Shown here in pieces: positions 46,564-57,228 of a DNA stretch of 64,000 bases. The DNA comes from Halodesulfovibrio marinisediminis DSM 17456 (lineage in GTDB: Bacteria; Desulfobacterota; Desulfovibrionia; Desulfovibrionales; Desulfovibrionaceae): NCBI RefSeq assembly GCF_900129975.1, contig NZ_FSRG01000006.1:492636-556635 (forward strand), in the 5' to 3' direction. A program made the translations under genes and the position numbers. Position 1 is the stretch's first letter. Each line of letters starts with the position of its first letter. Under the pieces are notes generated by a model. The model was not told the DNA's origin, searched no databases, and saw nothing but the letters and a program-made list of their open reading frames with translations.

Positions 46564-47360
46564 TGACATCATTTATTTCCATTTCATGGACACAACTTGT
46601 AATTGCACTCGGACTTGTCAGTGTTTCAGGCGCAGCATCCCTCTATTACCATCTAAAACTGGAACGCGACCTGATCGTCGGCGTTATCCGAACGTTTGCC
46701 CAGTTGCTGGCGATGGGGTACCTGCTAAACATCCTTTTCGGTCTGAACAACGCATTTCTCGTACTGGCTGTATATATCCTCATGACATTCGCCTCCGTAC
46801 ATATTGTACATGGACGTGTTAAAGAAAAGCAGGTTGCCTACTTTGCTCCGACAACTCTTGCGGTGATGATTAGTTACTCTCTTATTACTATTGTTGTGAC
46901 TAAGGTTATTATCGGCGCTGATCCATGGTGGAGTCCTCAGTATTTTATCCCTATTGGCGGTATGATTGCCGGTAACTCAATGAATGCCCTGTCACTCTCG
47001 TTAGAACGTTTCTTCTCGGAACTTCGTACAAAACGAAATCAGGTTGAAATGTATCTATGTCATGGCGCAGACTACAAAGAAGCAACAGAAGCCATATTCC
47101 GAACCTCCCTGCGTGCCGGTATGATTCCGGCAATTAACTCCATGATGAGTGTAGGGCTGGTATCTCTTCCTGGAATGATGACTGGTCAGATTCTCGCAGG
47201 AGCGGACCCGCAAGAAGCTGTCCGCTATCAAATTGTTGTTATGCTGATGATAGTCGGGTCAACAGCACTTGCATCAATTTTGGTTCTTCTACTGGTTCGC
47301 AAACGATGCTTCACCTCTGCAATGACTCTTATTCTCACAAGACAAAATCCTTCATCTTAG
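46563..47360 (+). CDS. fetB: FetB/UPF0014-family permease
   Basis: The ATG at 46563 overlaps the ATPase stop; the preceding in-frame TTG is less likely. The 265-aa protein has about seven membrane helices and the family landmarks RTFAQLLAMGYLL, PIGGMIAGNSMNALSLSLERF, and GLVSLPGMMTGQILAGADP. It is of standard length. With FetA it should export iron or another metal from the cytoplasm. Confidence 0.92.
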   Translation: MTSFISISWTQLVIALGLVSVSGAASLYYHLKLERDLIVGVIRTFAQLLAMGYLLNILFGLNNAFLVLAVYILMTFASVHIVHGRVKEKQVAYFAPTTLAVMISYSLITIVVTKVIIGADPWWSPQYFIPIGGMIAGNSMNALSLSLERFFSELRTKRNQVEMYLCHGADYKEATEAIFRTSLRAGMIPAINSMMSVGLVSLPGMMTGQILAGADPQEAVRYQIVVMLMIVGSTALASILVLLLVRKRCFTSAMTLILTRQNPSS

Positions 47361-47392
47361 CAAGTTCTCACGTCTGACATCTAAACAACAAA

Positions 47393-47426
47393 AAAAGAGC
47401 CTGACATCGAAATGTCAGGCTCTTTT
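47393..47426. terminator. Bidirectional terminator between fetB and the chemoreceptor
   Basis: AAAAGAGCCTGACAT and its complement with a four-base loop have U-tracts on both strands; it serves the two convergent genes. Confidence 0.9.
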
Positions 47427-47444
47427 AATTGTATTTCTATGTGG

Positions 47445-49601
47445 CTAGATTCGCTTCAGTCCATCAATTACCTGAGTTAATTCACCGGACAAGCGTGCAA
47501 GCTCACTCATTGCCAGAGCAGATTGGCTCATAGATTCAGCTGTTTCACCAGCAATTCTATTCACTTCCTCAGTATTCTGACTGATCTGTTCAGAAGCAGC
47601 AGATTGTTCTTCGGCTGCCGTAGCAATGGTGCGCACCTGATCAGATGTTACTTCAACAATGCGTACGATTGTGCCAAGAGCTTCACCAGCCTGCTCTGCC
47701 AGTTCAGTACTAGCGCCTACGGTTTTCACCGCGTCCTGCATACCAACAATATTTTCACGGGTTCCCTGCTGAATTGCTGAAACAGCGCGTTCTACTTCAG
47801 AGGTTGCCTGCATAGTTTTTTCAGCAAGTTTACGTACTTCATCTGCTACAACAGCAAAGCCACGTCCAGCTTCCCCGGCACGAGCAGCTTCAATAGCTGC
47901 GTTCAGAGCAAGCAAGTTAGTCTGATCTGCAATATCAGAAATAACATTCATAACGTTGCCGATGCCTTCAGCCTGAACACCTAAATCGCCCAATCCGGCT
48001 TCAAGCTTAGTAGCTTCTTCATTAACTCGCTGAATGGAGCGAACGACTCCTTCAACAATTTCACCACCAGTCTCTGCATTCGAACGTGCTTCATCCGCAC
48101 TTTCAGCAGCTTGTCCTGCATTCTGAGCAACTTCGAGAACAGTTGCGTTCATCTGCTCCATTGCAGTCGCAGCTTCTGCAGTACGTTCTCGCTGAACGTC
48201 AGCACCACGGCTCGCTTCATCAACCTGTGCAGCGAGCTCATCAGACGCTGAAGAAATCTGCATTACGATACCTTCAAGCTGTGACGCCGCCTGAAGCATA
48301 CCTTCACGCTTAGCCACTTCAGCCTGAGCACGAGCTTCTTCAGCCTGTTCCAAAGCAATCTCGGCTTCACGACTTTTGGTTTCTGCTTCCTTGGTTTTCT
48401 CGTCAGCCATGCGCATATTATCCAGTAACTTGTTTACCATATCCTTCATAGCAAGATACAAGGTAAGAAACTCACTGGAGAATTGCTTTTCATCAGGCAT
48501 AGCCTCATAATCACCTGCAGCCACGTTTTCAGTTGCTTTAATCAGTACTGCAAACGGCTTAGTGAGGTAAGTAACAATAGCAAAAATAACCAATGAAATA
48601 AGGAGAACTGCAACAATAGAGAACATAACGCTAAACTTCACAAACTCGTTTGCGTCCTTGAAAATAGTCTCTGTTGGAATAATTATGAGAATACTCCAAG
48701 GGCTGTCAGTTCCAGAAATGGTAATAGGATCAAAAGCATACATGTACTCCTTATTGTCCAGAGGAGACACGGCTGTAAAATGAAGTGCTTCACCATTCTT
48801 TACTGCATTGCTAATCTTAGCTCTATCTTCAGGGAAAAACGCTTCGGTAACATTTTTGCCCACAAGATCCGGATTCGGATGCGCAACCATATATCCGCTT
48901 GTAGACATAATTGCGGCATGACCAGTACCCATCGGTCTAATCTTCTCTACCATGTCCTTAAACGCAGACAGAGTGAAATCGATACCCACAATTCCTAAAA
49001 ACTTTCCAGATTCAAACAGTGGCACTGTAGCAGTTGCCATGTACTTCTTTGCTACAGGGGCAAAGTACGGCTCTGTCAGTACAATAGAGCGCTTGTCTCT
49101 CGGCTCCATGTACCAGCCTCTATTTGTTTCTGGACTGTGCTGTGTTAAATCTTCTGCTTTGAATGTACCGTTAGCTTTCCAGAAGTAAGGTCCGTAGCGT
49201 CCGTCTTTACCCCACCATTCTCGCTTGCCCGCATACTCTGCGTCGCGACCATCAAGCCCGTTCGGTTCAAATACAGCCTGAATACCGTAAAAAGAATGAC
49301 CATCACGAATTGAATCTTTCATCATCTGGTCGATAGCATCACGATCCATTGTCTCAGGATTTGTGCGCATTGCTCGAACAACTTCAACCAATGTCTGAGA
49401 CACGCTAATCGCTTCTTCAATTTCGAGTTTTACCTCGTTACCGTATTTTCCCCCAACAAGCTTTGCCTGTTCTTCGGCCTGTACAACTGCCATCTGTCGA
49501 GCTTCGCCAGAAAGCTGGTAAGAATACACGCCAAAAACAATACACATCGCAATACACAAACAAAGAATAATCTTATTCCTAAACTTCATGCGATCGAACA
49601 T
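47445..49601 (-). CDS. Methyl-accepting chemotaxis protein with dCache sensor
   Basis: The ATG at 49601 follows AAGGGG; a longer frame to 49664 has no ribosome site. The 718-aa receptor has a membrane helix at 10-28, a large periplasmic dCache domain ([41 protein letters not shown]), a second helix near 330-352, HAMP ([20 protein letters not shown]), a long coiled coil and the signalling tip ([20 protein letters not shown]). dCache receptors bind amino acids or other small ligands. It is single and not linked to che genes. Confidence 0.95.
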   Translation of the reverse strand: MFDRMKFRNKIILCLCIAMCIVFGVYSYQLSGEARQMAVVQAEEQAKLVGGKYGNEVKLEIEEAISVSQTLVEVVRAMRTNPETMDRDAIDQMMKDSIRDGHSFYGIQAVFEPNGLDGRDAEYAGKREWWGKDGRYGPYFWKANGTFKAEDLTQHSPETNRGWYMEPRDKRSIVLTEPYFAPVAKKYMATATVPLFESGKFLGIVGIDFTLSAFKDMVEKIRPMGTGHAAIMSTSGYMVAHPNPDLVGKNVTEAFFPEDRAKISNAVKNGEALHFTAVSPLDNKEYMYAFDPITISGTDSPWSILIIIPTETIFKDANEFVKFSVMFSIVAVLLISLVIFAIVTYLTKPFAVLIKATENVAAGDYEAMPDEKQFSSEFLTLYLAMKDMVNKLLDNMRMADEKTKEAETKSREAEIALEQAEEARAQAEVAKREGMLQAASQLEGIVMQISSASDELAAQVDEASRGADVQRERTAEAATAMEQMNATVLEVAQNAGQAAESADEARSNAETGGEIVEGVVRSIQRVNEEATKLEAGLGDLGVQAEGIGNVMNVISDIADQTNLLALNAAIEAARAGEAGRGFAVVADEVRKLAEKTMQATSEVERAVSAIQQGTRENIVGMQDAVKTVGASTELAEQAGEALGTIVRIVEVTSDQVRTIATAAEEQSAASEQISQNTEEVNRIAGETAESMSQSALAMSELARLSGELTQVIDGLKRI

Positions 49602-49664
49602 ATTAGCCCCTTCTAACAAACACGAACTTTCTCGCACCAGTACCAGTTCTCGTGTGTTAAACAT

Positions 49665-50007
49665 GATTCCGAAAGGGAATAATCACCCCAAAGTTTCTGC
49701 CATTGTGCCGGTCGCAATAATACTGGCTCTCTGCCATAAAGAGTACGAATGAACACTCTATGTATTTAATATTGCAAATAAAAAAGTCAACAAAAGCTAT
49801 GTTGACTGCTATTATCATAGGCTTTAAGAATCTAAGTAGTTATTTACTAATAATTACCATAATGCCATCGCCCGTGATTCAACACATACGTCAGTAAACT
49901 TAGCCAACGCATGCTTATCGGCTAATAACTAAATAACATTACAAGAAAAAAACAATACATCTTGTTGCAAATATTCAACATTTACAGTCAATCACCGACT
50001 GTTAATC
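49665..50007. other. Intergenic region upstream of the chemoreceptor
   Basis: About 340 AT-rich bases between two minus-strand genes. The chemoreceptor promoter should be here; no clear sigma-28 or sigma-70 hexamers are convincing, and no terminator is visible for the monooxygenase gene. Confidence 0.4.
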
Positions 50008-51207
50008 TTAATTTATTATCTTAATTACACCTTTCAGCAAACCTTTTAAAGAATATAGCCTTACAATATAATTGCGTGCCATTGAAGCCGGTAACGAATC
50101 TTGAAACATTATTCTTGCAAGAAAACGAGCATTTTTTTGTGCCGACTCTGCTCTTTTCTTTTGACGTTTTACATACTTTTCCAATGCTAACGAAAGATAG
50201 TCCGCATCGGTACGGGACAATTCATCAGCTAAAGCCGATGCTGAATCCATTGCCATAGACGCGCCTATACCCGCAGTAGGCAAAAGTGCTGTTGCAGAAT
50301 CACCTAACAAAACAACGCGTTTCGAAAACCATCGTGTAGCACGGCAATCTTCCAAATCCCAAAAGTGTGCACTTTCAAGCCCTTCCAAAGACTGCAAGGC
50401 CGACTGCAAAATACCAACGGGAAGTTGCTTGCGGATCTCCTCTACAAACTCAGCAGCGGTAAATTGTAAAAGCTTACTCTTGTTACCCCCCATAAAAACA
50501 GCAAGCTTATTGTGCACAGGATAAATCCCTACAAACCAGCCATCAGCCCATAACTCTCTATAAGTTGCTCCATCAAACCCTTCCAGTGAGCGCCATGCAC
50601 CCCAACCGCCCCAGCCTGTTGTCTTATAAGCATAATCTTTCTGTTGGAAGATCATGGTACGAACATCAGAATGGATACCGTCTGCACCGACAACTAAATC
50701 AAACTCCTGTGCTGAACCGTCAGAGAATGTCACAACCGCGCCGTACGGGTTATTCTGTATATGCTGCACAGTAGCATTGTAAAAGATGTTTTCTTCCGGA
50801 ATGCTACTTCGTAACAAAGCAAGTAACAGCCCTCTATCCACTCCGCGAATATCCCCATATGCATCGTTAAACTCAGTCAGGGAAAACTCTTTAAGAACCT
50901 TGCCTGTGCTATTGTGTAAAATATACCGTTCCATTTTTCGGCTTATCTCTTGATATCGCACGTACATACCAAGTCCGTGCAATACTCTTGCCCCCAGAGG
51001 ATACAACCCAAGGACATACCCGCTAGCACCATTCTTACCACCACGCTCCACGACCACAGGATATTCTCCATGCTGATGAAGCAGCGCTGCCAGAGTACTT
51101 CCAGCTATGCCCCCTCCTACAATAAGTATGCGTAGCCTTGCTTTTTCCAACACAGGCCTCATACAGCCTCCGATAGTCAAACGGCACATGGATTGTTGCG
51201 TGGTCAT
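50008..51207 (-). CDS. FAD-dependent monooxygenase (PHBH fold)
   Basis: The ATG at 51207 follows GGGAGG, giving 399 aa; a second ATG at 51162 also has GGAGG. The protein has the Rossmann FAD motif VGGGIAGSTLAALL, the DG motif VVGADGIHSDVR and the FAD-ribityl GD motif GDSATALLPTAGIG. Such enzymes hydroxylate aromatic or other small substrates with NAD(P)H and oxygen, which is surprising in an anaerobe but common as a minor function. Substrate unknown; it stands alone. Confidence 0.9.
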   Translation of the reverse strand: MTTQQSMCRLTIGGCMRPVLEKARLRILIVGGGIAGSTLAALLHQHGEYPVVVERGGKNGASGYVLGLYPLGARVLHGLGMYVRYQEISRKMERYILHNSTGKVLKEFSLTEFNDAYGDIRGVDRGLLLALLRSSIPEENIFYNATVQHIQNNPYGAVVTFSDGSAQEFDLVVGADGIHSDVRTMIFQQKDYAYKTTGWGGWGAWRSLEGFDGATYRELWADGWFVGIYPVHNKLAVFMGGNKSKLLQFTAAEFVEEIRKQLPVGILQSALQSLEGLESAHFWDLEDCRATRWFSKRVVLLGDSATALLPTAGIGASMAMDSASALADELSRTDADYLSLALEKYVKRQKKRAESAQKNARFLARIMFQDSLPASMARNYIVRLYSLKGLLKGVIKIIN

Positions 51208-51323
51208 GGCATTCCTCCCGAGTAATAGGACTTCTCTTATAGTACGAAAATAACGAAGGAACGACCTGTATTTTGTATTACTAACCCACATTTCGACATT
51301 AGTCGTTTAGACGTTTGCCCATA

Positions 51324-51350
51324 AAAAAACCTCCCTAAAGGGAGGTTTGA
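51324..51350 (-). terminator. Terminator of the 108-aa gene
   Basis: AAACCTCCC and its complement (loop TTTA) are followed on the minus strand by seven Us, 12 bp after the stop at 51362. Confidence 0.85.
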
Positions 51351-51361
51351 TTTCATACATA

Positions 51362-51688
51362 TCATGTAAGCCTTTCATCGGCAGCGACATTTTTCTTATC
51401 TTCTTCCAAAGCATGCTTCCAGGCAGCCCTGCCGATAGTCCGAATTTCTTTCTCGCCATGTTCTTGGACCCATAAATCCGCCGCTGTTGTTCCATCCGTA
51501 ATAATATTAATACGCTCTGGATCATCGGTCTGCGTTACAAGAACATCTGCATTAGGAAACATTTCTTCAAGAGCAGCACGAACCACCGTACAGAACTTTT
51601 CCCGCTCTTTTACAGACTGAATCTGAACATCTGTTCGCAACACGTTATATTCAATACTATTAATTCGCTCGTAGTAGTCGAAAAACAT
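51362..51688 (-). CDS. Hypothetical 108-aa protein
   Basis: The ATG at 51688 follows AAGGGG. The protein is small, acidic and soluble, with an alpha-beta pattern (YNVLRTDVQIQSVKEREKF, ADVLVTQTDDPERINII, ending in a charged helix). It has its own terminator. I do not recognise a family. Confidence 0.7.
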   Translation of the reverse strand: MFFDYYERINSIEYNVLRTDVQIQSVKEREKFCTVVRAALEEMFPNADVLVTQTDDPERINIITDGTTAADLWVQEHGEKEIRTIGRAAWKHALEEDKKNVAADERLT

Positions 51689-51939
51689 ATAGCACCCCTT
51701 TTTGTTTTGCTGACTATTTTACCACAAGCTGCACACAGAGACAGCAATACGCGAACAAGTTCTGAATATTAATCATCGCTTAACATTGAAACCGGATAAC
51801 ACACTGTCACGATAAATAAATTTGTTCCCTCAGGCTCTTAACCTACCTGTAGCCTCCTAAAAGAAACGCTTTCATAATCCATCTTCTTTATGCGCAATGA
51901 TACAGTGAGTACTGATGGGACAACACTGGAGAAAAGCTT

Positions 51940-52923
51940 ATGGTGCCTGCAGCAGAATTTCACAGAATATTACAGCTAGGGAACAGAAACTTACTGCTTT
52001 TCGCAGTATCCCTTGCCATAGCAATGGGCATCCGATTTCCACTTTCGCAGGAAATGCTTCACGCTTTCAATTTCACGACCCCGCTGGTTGCCATAATCTT
52101 TCTTGCGCAGGGACTGAACATGAACTTCAGCCATGCAAACAAAATCAGGACATACCTTCGCATCATCATCGCAGGAGCCATACTAGCTGTCATCGCTTAT
52201 CCGGCATTAGCGCACACAGCCGCCAGCCTGTTTACACTCAAGGATGATCTTGCACTGGGTTTTATTCTTATCTGCTGTTTTCCAAACTCACTTGAAGCTG
52301 CTATGGCTATGAGCATGAATGCCAGTGGAGACCGTATTACCGCTGTGGTTCTTCTTGTTGGCCTGAGCCTCATAGGAATTATCAGCATTCCTCTTAATAT
52401 TTATATATGGATAGGAGAAACAGAACAAATTAGTGCCTCAATAGTACTGACTAAAATCATCGGATACATTTTCATTCCAATAACCATCGGGCAACTTCTG
52501 AGAAAAGTATTTCCAAAACTTCCGGACAAAACCAAAACACTCTCCCACTATGTACCTATATTCTGTCTAGCCGCTCTCGTGTATCTTTCCTGCTCACGAG
52601 AGGCTGAAGTAATCCGACAACTCCATCTAGGTGACCTCATACACACATTTTTTCCCTGCGCATCACTTCATCTCTTTGTACTCATTACAGCACTGGTTGT
52701 TGGAAAACACATCCTGCACCTTCCCAAAGCGGACAACCGCTCCTTCATTTTCATTATTTCCGAAAAACCCATGTCGCTTTCTGTGGCATTATGGAGCGTG
52801 ACGTATGCAGCCTCGCATCCTACTTCTATCTTTCCGATTCTCGTTTTTTATATTGGCCAAATGGTTATCGACAGTTTCATCATTTCACGTATGAAACTAA
52901 GGGATTATTTAGAACAAAAATAA
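51940..52923 (+). CDS. SBF-like bile acid:sodium symporter family transporter
   Basis: This 327-aa protein has about nine to ten membrane helices, with the family phrase LAQGLNMNF (helix 3) and the crossing-helix region CCFPNSLEAAMAMSMNASGD. These resemble PF13593-type SBF-like proteins. Members move organic anions by sodium symport; the substrate here is not evident. The start ATG 51940 lies in a region of weak ribosome sites. It ends at a strong shared terminator. Confidence 0.85.
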   Translation: MVPAAEFHRILQLGNRNLLLFAVSLAIAMGIRFPLSQEMLHAFNFTTPLVAIIFLAQGLNMNFSHANKIRTYLRIIIAGAILAVIAYPALAHTAASLFTLKDDLALGFILICCFPNSLEAAMAMSMNASGDRITAVVLLVGLSLIGIISIPLNIYIWIGETEQISASIVLTKIIGYIFIPITIGQLLRKVFPKLPDKTKTLSHYVPIFCLAALVYLSCSREAEVIRQLHLGDLIHTFFPCASLHLFVLITALVVGKHILHLPKADNRSFIFIISEKPMSLSVALWSVTYAASHPTSIFPILVFYIGQMVIDSFIISRMKLRDYLEQK

Positions 52924-52924
52924 A

Positions 52925-52954
52925 AAAAGCGCGGCCTGACATGACCGCGCTTTT
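52925..52954. terminator. Bidirectional terminator between the SBF-like and rhodanese genes
   Basis: AAAAGCGCGG, ten-base loop, CCGCGCTTTT, with U-tracts on both strands. Confidence 0.9.
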
Positions 52955-52963
52955 GGTACTAAC

Positions 52964-53356
52964 CTATTTTGCAATAGGGAATCCGGCATCCTTCCATGCT
53001 CGTATTCCACCGTCCAGATGCAAAACAGAAAGTCCGGCATCCTTCATTATAGTCTTTGCACGCTGGCTACGATTGCCAGAACGACAATACACCACGTACG
53101 TTACATTTTTAGGCAACCGCTTAACGGCGCTTTCAAAGCTAGATGCAGAGATTGGAAAAAACTCTGCGCCCTCAATATGTCCTTCTGTGAACTCCTGAAT
53201 ACTACGCACATCAAGAATAAGATACTTTCCTTTATTTGTACGTATAAACTCATGCACTTCAGCAGGAGAAGCATCAATTACCTGCAGCTTCTGTGCCTGC
53301 GCTGTAACAGCGAGCAGCAGAAGCACCACCATTAAAACAGTCTGTAGTTTTTTCAT
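52964..53356 (-). CDS. Exported single-domain rhodanese
   Basis: This 130-aa protein has a Sec signal peptide (MKKLQTVLMVVLLLLAVTAQA) and one rhodanese domain with DVRSIQEFTEGHI and the active-site loop CRSGNRS. It should act in the periplasm in sulfur transfer or redox sulfur chemistry, which suits a sulfate reducer. It lies about 46 bp after the SIMPL gene on the same strand and may be cotranscribed. Confidence 0.93.
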   Translation of the reverse strand: MKKLQTVLMVVLLLLAVTAQAQKLQVIDASPAEVHEFIRTNKGKYLILDVRSIQEFTEGHIEGAEFFPISASSFESAVKRLPKNVTYVVYCRSGNRSQRAKTIMKDAGLSVLHLDGGIRAWKDAGFPIAK

Positions 53357-53402
53357 CTCTTACGGCTACCCTGTCTTATTTTTTCAACATTACAGTTCAG
53401 TG

Positions 53403-54125
53403 TTACTCAACGGAAAAAACAAGTTCAACACGAACGGTACATGTTGAAGCCTGCGGCTCGTACATGTTGGCATCTTCTGCCATAGCAGATTTAGCCATGT
53501 ACATTCGTGGAGTCATTTCTCCATTAATTACGGCAGTACTAATCTTTCCAAGCTCAGCATCCATCAATTCTGCCATAATTGCAGCACGTTCTTTCCCACG
53601 TTCAACTGCGCGCTTTAATGCTTCTTTTTCACATGAACGGCGTGAAGTCTCATCAATCTGAGTGTACAGAGGAGACACCTCTTCTACTCCGCTGTTAAGA
53701 ACAGCCTGTGTCACTTCCTGTGCTTTTTTAAGATTAAGCACTTTTATAGAATAGCTTGCACGAGCCTGATAGCCGATAATAATACTCTCATTATCTACAC
53801 GTTTGTATCGAGGAGAAAATGAAACGTTTGCTTCAAAATCCTTAGTAAAATCCTGAGCAAACGCTAAGTTCTTTTTCAGTGTTCCGGTTAATGCTTTTGC
53901 CTGTTCTGCAAGCTTGTTCTTAGCTTCCTTGGCTGTCATTGTTTTGCCATTCTCTTTAAGCAAAGCGACAATCACCTGAGAAAACGAAAGAGTACCAGAA
54001 GTAGGCATAACTTCTGCCTTACCGGTTTCATTCAAAACGATCTGACGTGGAAGTTCCTGAGCGCTCTGAGCAACGGCAGGTGCCATCAACAACGCAAACA
54101 CAAAAAAAACAGACATATATCGCAT
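53403..54125 (-). CDS. Exported SIMPL-domain (DUF541) protein
   Basis: This 240-aa protein has a signal peptide (MRYMSVFFVFALLMAPAVAQSA) and the SIMPL pattern: an early VLNETGKAEVMPTSGTLSF strand, a central AKALTGTLKK helix, Y-rich strand (IIGYQARASYSIKV), and the C-terminal helix CEKEALKRAVERGKERAAIMAEL. Members are periplasmic or envelope proteins linked to stress responses; molecular role unknown. The promoter lies in the shared region with phnD. Confidence 0.92.
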   Translation of the reverse strand: MRYMSVFFVFALLMAPAVAQSAQELPRQIVLNETGKAEVMPTSGTLSFSQVIVALLKENGKTMTAKEAKNKLAEQAKALTGTLKKNLAFAQDFTKDFEANVSFSPRYKRVDNESIIIGYQARASYSIKVLNLKKAQEVTQAVLNSGVEEVSPLYTQIDETSRRSCEKEALKRAVERGKERAAIMAELMDAELGKISTAVINGEMTPRMYMAKSAMAEDANMYEPQASTCTVRVELVFSVE

Positions 54126-54631
54126 ATACTTTCTCCTAATCTTCTTTGATTGTTGTCACCGTACCAATGTGTACTGTACGATGTCACCGAATACATATTT
54201 TTCTCAACTATTCGCACTTTTTCAATGTGTTTTTTCACTACATAAAAAGGACTACACTAAGATATTTGGCAATACATCTCTTAGACATCATAAGCGAATC
54301 ATCACTAACTTTATTGTTTAACATAGTGATACCGCTTACGTTCCCCGCGTCACCCATTTCCTACTAATCTAGACTATATTTGCCCATACTCCCACACTCT
54401 TCGCAATACAACATAACCATATACAATATATATACTTTTTTATTGTTTTTTTGACATTTTTTTGACACAGTCCCTCTGAAAACTTGAAAAAAAAGTTTCG
54501 TTCCTATTGTCTTAACCGGTTACATGCCCTATGAGAGGCGAAGAATAGGTCGTTCGAGTTTTTTTCGTTTAACGATGTGTGCACACCGCTCCTTGGATGT
54601 GCAAATTGCTTACTCTATGCTGGAGAAACAC
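54126..54631. other. Divergent promoter region between SIMPL and phnD
   Basis: About 500 bp with the PhoB-like repeat at 54449-54470. An upstream in-frame extension of phnD (from 54524) is not supported by a ribosome site. No other gene is visible. Confidence 0.55.
54449..54470 (-). promoter_or_regulatory. PhoB-box-like direct repeat upstream of phnD
   Basis: The minus strand reads two TGTCAAAAAA(A) units exactly 11 bp apart (TTGACA at 54451 and 54462 on the plus strand). PhoB boxes are 11-bp direct repeats of CTGTCAT type, so this fits phosphate-starvation control of the phn genes. It lies 160 bp before the phnD start. Confidence 0.55.
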
Positions 54632-55642
54632 ATGAAAAAAATTATGTTGCTTGTTGCCATGGCATTTCTGTTAGCGTCTGTACCTGCTCTCGCTGCAGAC
54701 TGCACCAACCGCGGTGGTCTGGACATGAACTACTGTGATGAGGACAATGACCTCGTTGCAGACCTCGCTCCTGCCGGCGAGTGTAAAGATCCAAGCACCT
54801 TAGTATTTACCTACACTCCTGTAGAAGATCCTGCTGTATACAGAGACGCTTTTGCTGATTTTCAGGCTTACCTTGAAGAAGCTACCGGTAAACGCGTAAT
54901 TTACTATACTGTTCAGTCTAACGCTGCTGAAGTTGAAGCTATGCGCTCCGGTAAACTGCACATTGCAGGCTTCTCAACCGGTCCTACCGGCTTTGCTGTT
55001 AACCTCGCAGGTTACGTACCAATGGCAGTTAAAGGCTACCCAGAAGGCTTCCAGGGTTACAACCTTATCGTAGTTGTACCACAAGACAGCCCAATCAAAT
55101 CCCTTGCTGACCTTAAAGGTAAAAAAGTAGCACACACTTCTGCTTCTTCTAACTCCGGTAACCTTGCTCCACGTGCACTCTTCCCGAAAGAAGGCATTAC
55201 TCCTGACAAAGACTACACTGTTGTTTACTCCGGCAAACATGACCAGTCTATTCTTGGTGTAGTTCACGGTGACTACGACGCAGCACCTGTTGCTTCTGAC
55301 GTATACGACCGTATGGTAGCTGCAGGCCGCGTTGATGCTGATGCACTCCGCGTTGTTTACCGCAGCCCTAAATTCCCTACTTCTTCTTTCGGCTACTCCA
55401 GCCAGCTCTGTGCTCCTCTTGCTCAGAAAATCATCGGTGCATTCAGCACTTACCGTTTCCCTGAGTCCATGCAGAAGTCTTTCCACGGCGCTGACCGCTT
55501 CTACCCAATCACCTACAAGGCTGACTGGAAAGTTATTCGCGACATCGCTGATGCAACCGGCACCAGCTACAATGCTGAAGGCCTGAAGAAAATGGCTGCT
55601 AAAGAAGCTGCTAAAAAAGCAAAAAAAGCTAAAAAGAAATAA
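54632..55642 (+). CDS. phnD: Phosphonate/phosphate-type ABC transporter substrate-binding protein
   Basis: The ATG at 54632 follows GGAG and opens with a signal peptide (KKIMLLVAMAFLLASVPALA); the 36-codon upstream extension is not needed. The 336-aa protein has the PhnD pattern: FTYTPVEDPAVYRDAFADFQ, YTVQSNAAEVEAMRSGKLHIAG, FSTGPTGFAV, HTSASSNSGNL. It binds a phosphorus oxyanion or phosphonate in the periplasm. An N-terminal Cys-containing insert (residues 22-60) and an unusual Lys/Ala tail (KKAKKAKKK) are not standard. It heads the phnDCEE operon. Confidence 0.93.
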   Translation: MKKIMLLVAMAFLLASVPALAADCTNRGGLDMNYCDEDNDLVADLAPAGECKDPSTLVFTYTPVEDPAVYRDAFADFQAYLEEATGKRVIYYTVQSNAAEVEAMRSGKLHIAGFSTGPTGFAVNLAGYVPMAVKGYPEGFQGYNLIVVVPQDSPIKSLADLKGKKVAHTSASSNSGNLAPRALFPKEGITPDKDYTVVYSGKHDQSILGVVHGDYDAAPVASDVYDRMVAAGRVDADALRVVYRSPKFPTSSFGYSSQLCAPLAQKIIGAFSTYRFPESMQKSFHGADRFYPITYKADWKVIRDIADATGTSYNAEGLKKMAAKEAAKKAKKAKKK

Positions 55643-55651
55643 GAGTCTTAC

Positions 55652-56443
55652 GTGTCTGTTGAAAATACCATTAAAGGGAACGGGGAAACCCGTTCCCTTT
55701 TGATCGAGAATTTGGAAAAGGAATATGTAAAAGGAAAACCTGTTCTTAAAGGTCTTTCTTTTGAGGTTTCTGGCGAAGAAACTGTTGGTATTATCGGCCC
55801 TTCCGGTACCGGTAAATCCACCCTTCTACGTTGCATCAACCGCCTTATCGAACCAACCAAAGGTTCCATTACCGTAGCCGGTCACGAAATCACTTCCTGC
55901 TCAGGTAAAGATCTTCGTCTTGCACGACGCCGCATCGGTATGGTTTTCCAAGAGTACAACCTCGTTGAGCGCTTAACCGTTATCGAAAACGTACTCTGTG
56001 GTCGCCTTGGTTACATACCTGTATGGCGTGCTTGGCTTCGCAAATTTGATCAGGCTGATATTACCCGCGCATTCCGGCTTATTGACCATGTAGGCCTCAG
56101 TGAGTTTGCCACACAGCGTGCGGACAGCCTTTCCGGTGGTCAGCGTCAGCGCGTAGGTATTGCCCGCGCAATGATGCAGAGCCCGGACGTCATCATGGCG
56201 GACGAACCTACAAGTTCTCTTGACCCGAAAACATCTGTTGAAATTATGGAACTGCTTAAGAAAGTATCTTCTACCGAGCACATTCCAGTACTTATCAACA
56301 TTCACGATGTGAACCTTGCCAAACGATTCTGCGATCGCATTATCGGTATGAGCAAAGGCAAAATCATCTTTGATGGAAAACCGTCCGATCTCAAAGACAG
56401 CCATTTATCTGAAATTTACGGCGGTGAGGACTGGCTCTCATGA
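55652..56443 (+). CDS. phnC: Phosphonate-type ABC transporter ATPase
   Basis: This 263-aa ATPase starts with GTG at 55652, nine bases after phnD. It has Walker [11 protein letters not shown] loop FQEYNL, signature LSGGQRQR, Walker [13 protein letters not shown] and H loop NIHDV. It is very similar to the PhnC family and drives uptake. The last codons overlap the first permease gene by four bases (ATGA). Confidence 0.94.
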   Translation: MSVENTIKGNGETRSLLIENLEKEYVKGKPVLKGLSFEVSGEETVGIIGPSGTGKSTLLRCINRLIEPTKGSITVAGHEITSCSGKDLRLARRRIGMVFQEYNLVERLTVIENVLCGRLGYIPVWRAWLRKFDQADITRAFRLIDHVGLSEFATQRADSLSGGQRQRVGIARAMMQSPDVIMADEPTSSLDPKTSVEIMELLKKVSSTEHIPVLINIHDVNLAKRFCDRIIGMSKGKIIFDGKPSDLKDSHLSEIYGGEDWLS

Positions 56444-57228
56444 CCACGGATGCACAAAGAAAATCACCATTCAAACCAAGCATCGTAGCACGTCTTGGCT
56501 GGCTTCTTATTGCCTGCTACGTGTTTTATGCATTGAATGCACTTGATTTTACGTGGGTACGCTTCATTGATGGTCTTGGTAACGGTGCTAAGTTCCTTGG
56601 CGAAATGATTCCACCAAACTTTGCCCGCTGGAAGCTGCTTGTTGAGAACCTGATTGAGACCATCGAAATTGCAGTTATTGCTTCTGCTTTCGGTATTGGT
56701 CTTTCCTTGCCTATCGGCATGTGTGCAGCACGAAACCTCATGCCAGACTGGATTACATGGGTAGCTCGAACTATTATTGCAATCTGTCGATCTTTCCATC
56801 CTGTTATCTTTGCGATTCTTTTCGTAAAAGCAGTAGGTTTTGGTCCACTTGCAGGTATTCTTACTTTGATTTTCCTTTCAATCGGCTTCATCGGCAAACT
56901 GTTTGCCGAAGCTATTGAAGAGATTTCTTTGAAGCCTGTTGAAGCAATGAAAGCAGCTGGCGCACCATTTATGAGCGTACTTATCTTTGCAGTACTTCCT
57001 CAGGTGTTTAACCGCTTCATCGGTTTTGCCACATACCAGTTTGACGCAAACCTTCGAAACTCAACCATGGTTGGTATTGTTGGTGCGGGTGGTATCGGTG
57101 GTACCCTATTTGCTGCATTCCAGCGCTTTGACTATGATTTCCTCGCTGCAATTCTTCTTTCAATCATTGCACTTATCATGCTTAGCGAACTTCTTTCCGT
57201 AAAGATAAAGGCGATTTTCAATGACTGA
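56440..57228 (+). CDS. phnE: Phosphonate-type ABC permease (first PhnE)
   Basis: This 262-aa protein has about six membrane helices and the ABC EAA-loop motif ([13 protein letters not shown], then [13 protein letters not shown]), typical of PhnE. It overlaps phnC by four bases and the next permease by eight. With the second PhnE it should form a heterodimeric channel. Confidence 0.94.
   Translation: MTTDAQRKSPFKPSIVARLGWLLIACYVFYALNALDFTWVRFIDGLGNGAKFLGEMIPPNFARWKLLVENLIETIEIAVIASAFGIGLSLPIGMCAARNLMPDWITWVARTIIAICRSFHPVIFAILFVKAVGFGPLAGILTLIFLSIGFIGKLFAEAIEEISLKPVEAMKAAGAPFMSVLIFAVLPQVFNRFIGFATYQFDANLRNSTMVGIVGAGGIGGTLFAAFQRFDYDFLAAILLSIIALIMLSELLSVKIKAIFND

Noticed and set aside
54974-55486. 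Minus-strand 170-codon frame inside phnD
   Set aside because: It is the mirror of a strongly supported gene and shows no protein family pattern.
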